Below the pieces are notes generated by a model. It was given only the letters and a program-made list of their open reading frames with translations, was not told the origin of the DNA and ran no database searches. From Acidimicrobiales bacterium (GTDB lineage Bacteria; Actinomycetota; Acidimicrobiia; Acidimicrobiales; Iamiaceae), in the NCBI GenBank assembly GCA_020439605.1, contig JAGQSI010000050.1, forward strand, positions 1-9,708: a DNA stretch of 9,708 nt. The letters run 5' to 3'. This document shows positions 5,410 through 9,708 of this stretch, piece by piece. Both the position numbers and the translations under genes were made by a program. Each line of letters opens with the position of its first letter. Positions within the stretch are counted from its first letter, which is position 1.

Positions 5410-8232
5410 GTGAGCGAAGGGTCCCCTTTCCTGAAGATCGCGTCCGAGCATTGGGTGGCATCCAACGAATATGGCTTCGCGATCAGAGACAAGTTCCCGG
5501 TGTCTCCTGGCCACACACTCATCATCCCTAAGCGGCTCATTCCAACCTGGTGGGAAGCAACGCCCGATGAGCAGCTCCACCTGACCGAGCTGATCTCGGT
5601 AGTGAAGAACCAACTCGACGAGGAGTTCAAACCCGATGGCTACAACGTTGGTTTCAACGGTGGCCATGCCGCTGGACAAACGGTTGACCATCTCCACGTT
5701 CATGTAATCCCTCGCTGGTTTGGCGACGTCGATGATCCTCGTGGAGGCGTACGTGGAGTTATCCCGGCCAAGCGGGCCTATGACGGGATGCGAGACCTCG
5801 GAGCACTTGATGGGAACAGCCCAACCAACCAGACCAATCTGATCAACGGTTCAGAGAGGCACCTCAGAACCGAACTGCTCAACCACCTACGAGACGAGTC
5901 CCTAGACAGGATCGATCTGGTCGTAAGTTTCGTGCTTCTATCCGGATTGAAACTGTTGGCGGGAGCAATCGAAGACGCATTGGACCGCGGTGCCTCGATT
6001 CGAATTCTCACGACCGACTATCTGGCGATCACCGAGAAGGCTGCTCTCGGTTGGCTGCTGGATCGCATGAATCCACCCAATCCGAAGCCCAACCAGGGTT
6101 CATTGCAGGTCCAGATCTTCAGAGATCCAAAGGTCAGCTTTCACCCGAAGTCGTACATCTTCTGGACTTCGACTGGAGGGTCGGGGGTGGGCTTTGTCGG
6201 AAGTTCCAACCTCAGTGCGAGCGCTCTCGCTGGCGGCATCGAATGGAATCTTCGAACCGAGGAAGTCCCGATTCTTCGCACCAGTTTTGAGACCCTCTGG
6301 AGCGACGAGAGGTCGGTGGTTCTCGATGCTCACTTCCTCAACCAGTACGAGCAACAGGATCGAGCAAAAGCAGTCTCGCGTCTCATCGACGATGAGGACT
6401 TCGAGACCATTCAGCCGACTCCGATCCAACTTGAAGCACTAGCAGCGTTGGAGAAGGCGCGAGCCGACGGCTTCGGGGCGAGCATGGTCGTGATGGCCAC
6501 CGGTCTGGGAAAGACCTGGCTGAGCGCTTTCGATTCCAACCGTCCGGAGTTTCAACGCGTTCTGTTTGTGGCCCATCGTGAAGAGATCCTGACCCAAGCT
6601 CGTGACGTCTTTCGACGGGTCAGACCGGATTCATCGGTTGGCATGTTCATCGGAGAAACCAAGAGTCCCGATTCGGACATCGTGTTCGCCAGTGTTCAGA
6701 GTTTGACCAATCACTTGAGCGGTTTCGATCCTGACCGCTTCGACTACGTGGTGATCGACGAATTTCATCATGCCGTGGCACCTAGCTACCGCAAGGTCAT
6801 CAACCACTTTCGGCCCAAATTTCAGTTGGGAATGACAGCGACGCCAGAACGCCTTGACGGCGCTGACCTACTTGCGCTTTGCCACGACAACATTGCTTAC
6901 GAGTGCAACCTGGTAGAGGCCCTTGGGCGAGAGGCGTTGGTGCCGTTCAAGTACTGGGGGGTGGCTGATTCTCTGGACTTCGCACCTATTCCATGGCGAA
7001 ACGGGCGTTTCGACCCAAGCATTCTCGAACAAGGCGTAATCACGTTAGAGCGTGCCACGAATGCCATTGAGGAGTGGGAGCTCCGCAAAGGTCAACGCAC
7101 CCTCGCCTTTTGTGTGTCAACGCGTCACGCGGATTTCATGACCGAACAATTCACCAAGCGCGGATACCGAGCAGCCTCGGTGCACAGCGGCGAATCAAGC
7201 AGCCCCAGGCATGGGTCATTGGCCGCGTTGGATGCTGGCGAACTGGACGTCATCTGTTGTGTTGACATGTTCAATGAAGGCGTGGACCTACCAGCGGTGG
7301 ACACCGTCTTGATGCTTCGTCCCACTCAGTCACCGGTCGTGTTTCTTCAACAATTGGGACGAGGCCTGCGAACAGCCGAGAACAAGACACATCTGCGTGT
7401 GGTTGATTTCATTGGAAACCACAGCAGCTTCCTAATGAAGCCTCGGGTTCTACTTGGGCTAACGACTGGGGAAGTTCCCTCCTCTGCATCGCTCTACCAA
7501 GCGATCGCCAGCAACGATTTCAAGATGCCCGACGGGTGTTCGGTCGAGCTATCCCTTGAAGCCATTGATCTCCTTGAGCGCTTCAAGAGTGTTCCCTCGC
7601 AAGTGGACCTCCTTGGTGATTTCTGCAACTCCTATATCGCCGAGCACGGGACTCGGCCCACCGCCACCCAAGCGCTTAGATCCGGACTCGATCTGTCCGT
7701 TGCCAGGGCCAATGGTGGATGGTTCCAGTTCCTTCTCGATCACAACTTGCTAAGCGATTCCGAGGCGCACATTGTGCAGAGCCACGCAGAGTTTCTCAAA
7801 GAGGTCGAGTCCACATCGGCCACAAAGAGCTACAAGCTGGTAACTCTTCAGGCGCTCGTCCAACAAGGAGCACTCGGCCGCGAGATTCCTACCGATGAAC
7901 TGAGCGACTCTGCCTTTCAGATCGTTTGTGGCGACCCCCGACTCGTACAGGACGTCAAGAGCAAGAACTTCCCTGCTCCACAAGAAGCCAGTACCAAACA
8001 GTGGAGAGACCATTGGAGACGATGGCCGCTATCAGCTCTGACTGGAGATCTTCGTGGCAAGAGCTCGACTTGGTTCAGCACCGAAGAACGACCCGATGGC
8101 GAGTGGTTTATCTCGAAGTTCAGTGTGAACTGCAACGACACTGAAATTTTCAACCAACTCGTTGCAGAACTAACCGACTACCGCATGGCCCGATATCTCG
8201 CCACAAAGGGTCTGGAACTCGCGAACGGTTAG
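5410..8232 (+). CDS. HIT – PLD nuclease – SF2 DExH helicase fusion protein
   Basis: 940 residues in one uninterrupted frame, GTG start. Residues 1-125 are a complete HIT domain: GHTLIIPKR, then NGGHAAGQTVDHLHVHVIPR, with His94, His96 (predicted nucleophile), His98 and Gln90, as in Fhit-type dinucleoside polyphosphate hydrolases. Residues ~140-290 are a PLD-type nuclease domain: His245 and Lys247 in FHPKSYIF, then GSSNLS (264-269) and GGIEWNL. There is one HxK motif, so two chains would be needed per active site, as in BfiI or Nuc. Residues ~335-670 are an SF2 helicase core: ATGLGKT (Lys368), DEFHH (450-454), TAT (476-478), FNEGVDLP (621-628) and QLGRGLR (648-654; Arg651, Arg654). Residues ~690-940 carry KSYKLVTLQALV and WRDHWRRWPLSALTG, recalled from related PLD-helicases but of unknown role. 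Met127 (ATG 5788) could give a helicase-only product. Likely DNA or RNA processing, in defence or repair. Domains are clear; function is inference. Confidence 0.93.
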   Translation: MSEGSPFLKIASEHWVASNEYGFAIRDKFPVSPGHTLIIPKRLIPTWWEATPDEQLHLTELISVVKNQLDEEFKPDGYNVGFNGGHAAGQTVDHLHVHVIPRWFGDVDDPRGGVRGVIPAKRAYDGMRDLGALDGNSPTNQTNLINGSERHLRTELLNHLRDESLDRIDLVVSFVLLSGLKLLAGAIEDALDRGASIRILTTDYLAITEKAALGWLLDRMNPPNPKPNQGSLQVQIFRDPKVSFHPKSYIFWTSTGGSGVGFVGSSNLSASALAGGIEWNLRTEEVPILRTSFETLWSDERSVVLDAHFLNQYEQQDRAKAVSRLIDDEDFETIQPTPIQLEALAALEKARADGFGASMVVMATGLGKTWLSAFDSNRPEFQRVLFVAHREEILTQARDVFRRVRPDSSVGMFIGETKSPDSDIVFASVQSLTNHLSGFDPDRFDYVVIDEFHHAVAPSYRKVINHFRPKFQLGMTATPERLDGADLLALCHDNIAYECNLVEALGREALVPFKYWGVADSLDFAPIPWRNGRFDPSILEQGVITLERATNAIEEWELRKGQRTLAFCVSTRHADFMTEQFTKRGYRAASVHSGESSSPRHGSLAALDAGELDVICCVDMFNEGVDLPAVDTVLMLRPTQSPVVFLQQLGRGLRTAENKTHLRVVDFIGNHSSFLMKPRVLLGLTTGEVPSSASLYQAIASNDFKMPDGCSVELSLEAIDLLERFKSVPSQVDLLGDFCNSYIAEHGTRPTATQALRSGLDLSVARANGGWFQFLLDHNLLSDSEAHIVQSHAEFLKEVESTSATKSYKLVTLQALVQQGALGREIPTDELSDSAFQIVCGDPRLVQDVKSKNFPAPQEASTKQWRDHWRRWPLSALTGDLRGKSSTWFSTEERPDGEWFISKFSVNCNDTEIFNQLVAELTDYRMARYLATKGLELANG

Positions 8233-8235
8233 CTC

Positions 8236-8256
8236 CGGCCCAGACACCGCTGGCCG
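8236..8256 (+). terminator. Hairpin after the helicase gene
   Basis: CGGCC (8236-8240) pairs with GGCCG (8252-8256), extended inward past one bulged C by AG/CT (8242-8243 with 8250-8251), leaving a 6-base loop. It starts 4 bases after the stop codon. There is no T tract, which is common for actinobacterial terminators. A second, imperfect stem-loop (8294-8320, TCGCT/AGCGA outside ACGA/TCGT) lies 38 bases on. The rest of 8257-8372 shows nothing else recognisable. Confidence 0.45.
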
Positions 8257-8372
8257 AGAGACGACTCCACCTTCAGGACATCGCTACTCACCGTCGCTAG
8301 CCACGACCACTCGTCAGCGAAGTGAATCACGCCGACGTCACATGTCTAGGTCTGCTCATGCAATGACGGGCT

Positions 8373-8378
8373 TAGGCT
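8373..8378 (+). promoter_or_regulatory. Candidate -10 element of the peroxidase gene
   Basis: TAGGCT fits the actinobacterial TANNNT -10 pattern and would start transcription near 8385. That leaves a short leader containing GAAGGG (8404-8409), 7 bases before the GTG at 8417. No good -35 was found. The arrangement also argues against translation from the GTG at 8384, unless that codon is used leaderlessly. Confidence 0.3.
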
Positions 8379-8416
8379 GACCGGTGAAGTCCCCCGATCA
8401 GACGAAGGGTCGCAAA

Positions 8417-8890
8417 GTGTCTGCGCTACACCTCACTCCTGAGCCACCAGTAGATGTGAAGGGCGCGCTCCCCAATGCCCTTCAGGCTCTCACCCGTCTC
8501 GAACAAGCAATCGCTGCAACGTCATTGTCCAAAACCACCTATGAACTCGTGAAGATCCGAGCCTCTCAGATCAACGGCTGTGCCTTCTGTTTGGAAATGC
8601 ATCACCACGACGCCAGCGAGGTCGGCGAAACCGCCGAACGGCTTGCACTTCTACCCGCGTGGCGAGAAACCGACATCTATACCCATGAGGAGCGGGTAGC
8701 GCTCGCTGTTACCGAGGTGGTCACCAAGATCAGTGACGGACCGGTCCCCCTCGATCTTGAAGCCGAAGCCCGTCGCACCTTTGACGAGGAAACATTCGCT
8801 GCGTTGATCTACGCCATTGTGGCCATAAACGCTTGGAACCGTCTCGCAATTGTTGGTCACAGCGTTCCCGGCTCCATACGAAACGCGTAG
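8417..8890 (+). CDS. AhpD-like alkylhydroperoxidase / carboxymuconolactone decarboxylase family protein
   Basis: 157 residues. The catalytic layout of AhpD is complete: Glu43, Cys55, Cys58 and His62 (E-x11-C-x2-C-x3-H, in YELVKIRASQINGCAFCLEMH), the same spacing as Glu118, Cys130, Cys133 and His137 of mycobacterial AhpD. Downstream AWRETDIYTHEERVALAVTE and YAIVAINAWNRLAI are conserved in the single-domain subfamily. The protein probably reduces peroxides with a thiol relay and acts in the cytoplasm as an oligomer. The GTG at 8417 is preferred over the GTG at 8384 because of GAAGGG at 8404-8409. An AhpC or lipoamide partner is not in the window, so the electron donor is unknown. The gene lies 26 bases before the GNAT gene and may be co-transcribed with it. 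Confidence 0.88.
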   Translation: MSALHLTPEPPVDVKGALPNALQALTRLEQAIAATSLSKTTYELVKIRASQINGCAFCLEMHHHDASEVGETAERLALLPAWRETDIYTHEERVALAVTEVVTKISDGPVPLDLEAEARRTFDEETFAALIYAIVAINAWNRLAIVGHSVPGSIRNA

Positions 8891-8903
8891 AGCCGACCCG
8901 GCT
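8891..8903 (+). other. Small hairpin in the gap before the GNAT gene
   Basis: AGCCG (8891-8895) and CGGCT (8899-8903) form a perfect 5-bp stem with an ACC loop, directly after the peroxidase stop and 13 bases before the next ATG. No purine-rich SD lies between it and that ATG. It could be a short terminator or a structure affecting translation of the downstream gene. Confidence 0.3.
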
Positions 8904-8916
8904 GAACTTCGCCATC

Positions 8917-9558
8917 ATGACCCTGCCAGACCCACCCAGCCCAGACTCGTCACCGAGACCACTCATTCTGAGGGGCAGATTTGTAGAACTTGTCCCGCTG
9001 GGTCTGGAACATGTTGAGAAGCTGGCAACCGCTGCATCAGGTAACCGATCTACATTCGGGCTCACGCGAGTTCCTGACGGCATAGATGATGCTCGCTGCT
9101 ATGTCGAGAACCTGCTCCGCGGCGCAGCGCTAGGCGAGCACATAGCGTTCACGCAGGTTCGGGTGGCCGATCGTCAAGTGGTCGGATGCACCCGTTTCAT
9201 GGAACTGCGACGATGGCGAGGTCGCACAGAACCCGACGAAGTGGAAATCGGAGGAACCTGGCTCGCCGAGTCCGCTCAACGCAGCGCTATCAACACCGAA
9301 GCAAAGTTGTTACTCCTTACCCACGCTTTCGAAACCTGGGGAGTGGTACGGGCCTGCTTCTGTACCGACGTGCGTAACACCCAGTCCCGCCATGCGATCG
9401 AACGGCTCGGGGCCCGTCTCGACGGGGTGCTGCGCAACCATCGGGCCTCGATGGTTGAAGGTGAAGCCGGTAGAGCTCGCGACAGCGCCCTCTACTCGAT
9501 CACCGACCACGACTGGCCAGGCATCCGCACCCGTCTACAACGACAACTGGATCAGTAA
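8917..9558 (+). CDS. GNAT family N-acetyltransferase, RimJ/RimL-like
   Basis: 213 residues, a typical length for this family, which transfers acetyl from acetyl-CoA to an amino group of a protein or small molecule. LRGRFVELVPLGLEHVEKLA (about 18-37) is the usual RimJ/L opening. QVVGCTRFMEL is strand beta4, and EVEIGGTWLAESAQRSAINTEAKLLLLTHAFE covers beta4-alpha3 with the acetyl-CoA loop. WGVVRACFCTDVRNTQSRHAIERLGARLDGVLRNHRA is the conserved N-x-x-S-x-x-A-I-x-x-x-G segment. ATG 8917 starts just before the domain but lacks a Shine-Dalgarno; a TTG at 8833 would lie inside the preceding gene and is unlikely. Translation may depend on coupling with the peroxidase gene. The substrate cannot be told. 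Confidence 0.88.
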   Translation: MTLPDPPSPDSSPRPLILRGRFVELVPLGLEHVEKLATAASGNRSTFGLTRVPDGIDDARCYVENLLRGAALGEHIAFTQVRVADRQVVGCTRFMELRRWRGRTEPDEVEIGGTWLAESAQRSAINTEAKLLLLTHAFETWGVVRACFCTDVRNTQSRHAIERLGARLDGVLRNHRASMVEGEAGRARDSALYSITDHDWPGIRTRLQRQLDQ

Positions 9559-9609
9559 TGACGCAGCCGTCGTGCTGCTCATTCGATGTACCCATTATCT
9601 CCACCCGCT

Positions 9610-9617
9610 AGGAAAGG
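9610..9617 (+). promoter_or_regulatory. Ribosome binding site of the right-edge gene
   Basis: AGGAAAGG lies 7 bases before the ATG at 9625, a strong Shine-Dalgarno that supports the partial gene being real. The 66-base gap before that gene has no clear terminator or promoter. Confidence 0.6.
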
Positions 9618-9624
9618 TATTCCC

Positions 9625-9708
9625 ATGAGCTATGAAGTGAACTTCAAGGAAGTGTCGACAATCGGGCTGGAAACCTCACCGGTTGTAGAGGCGCTCGCCG
9701 GCCTGCGG
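9625..9708 (+). CDS. Unidentified protein, N-terminal 28 codons (runs off right edge)
   Basis: The visible protein begins MSYEVNFKEVSTIGLETSP and stays open to the window end. The strong ribosome site and normal codon use make it a real gene. The opening (M-x-Y-E-V-x-F-K-E-V) is reminiscent of GyrI-like/SOUL effector-binding domains, but too little is visible to call it. Confidence 0.6.
   Translation, partial: MSYEVNFKEVSTIGLETSPVVEALAGLR

Noticed and set aside
4958..5703. Minus-strand frames of 80 to 167 codons under the DinB and HIT genes
   Set aside because: All overlap strongly supported plus-strand genes and translate to Arg/Ser-rich sequence without domains.
5410..8232. Classical type I or III restriction subunit
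   Set aside because: No methyltransferase or specificity gene is adjacent in the window, and the nuclease module is PLD-type rather than PD-(D/E)XK.
8833..8916. Upstream TTG start for the GNAT protein
   Set aside because: It would start inside the peroxidase gene and add 28 residues that match nothing in the family.
9558..9611. 17-codon reading frame overlapping the GNAT stop (TAATGA)
   Set aside because: Too short, without motif, and the next real gene has its own strong ribosome site at 9610-9617.

Overview
The window looks like an ordinary chromosomal stretch from an actinobacterium (Actinomycetota). I base this on moderately high G+C by eye, two GTG-started genes plus a partial one, a mycothiol-transferase-like DinB protein of the TIGR03086 type, a DUF3558-like lipoprotein and an AhpD-type peroxidase. 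A COX15-type heme A synthase at the left edge would fit Acidimicrobiia-like lineages, but that placement is inference. No rRNA, tRNA, CRISPR array, insertion sequence or phage gene was seen. No gene-free stretch exceeds 300 bases; the longest is 8233-8416.

Layout. Bases 1-355 (minus) hold the N-terminal part of a heme A synthase, running off the left edge. Divergent from it, 469-1395 (plus) encodes a two-domain secreted lipoprotein. Facing that gene is a minus-strand toxin-antitoxin pair, 1473-1987: a ribbon-helix-helix antitoxin followed by a MazF/PemK-like toxin with a 4-base ATGA overlap. Its start region carries palindromes and a -10 element placed for a leaderless mRNA. From 2141 everything is on the plus strand: a DUF1800 Tat lipoprotein (2141-3607) and a DUF1501 protein (3624-4769) form a two-gene operon. 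A small DinB/TIGR03086 protein (4832-5389) follows, then a 940-residue gene only 20 bases downstream (5410-8232).

The 940-residue gene is the most interesting item. It joins a complete Fhit-type HIT nucleotide hydrolase/transferase domain, a single-motif phospholipase-D-type nuclease domain and a full superfamily 2 DExH helicase core, followed by a ~250-residue C-terminal region. It looks like a single-chain DNA- or RNA-processing machine, possibly for defence or for DNA-end repair. No methyltransferase or other restriction-modification partner is in view.

After it come an AhpD/carboxymuconolactone-decarboxylase-family peroxidase (8417-8890), a RimJ/RimL-like GNAT acetyltransferase (8917-9558), and the first 28 codons of another gene (9625 onwards). 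Four genes have Shine-Dalgarno sequences that favour a shorter start than the longest reading frame, or agree with domain boundaries that do: the toxin, DUF1501, DinB and AhpD genes. These shorter starts are used here.
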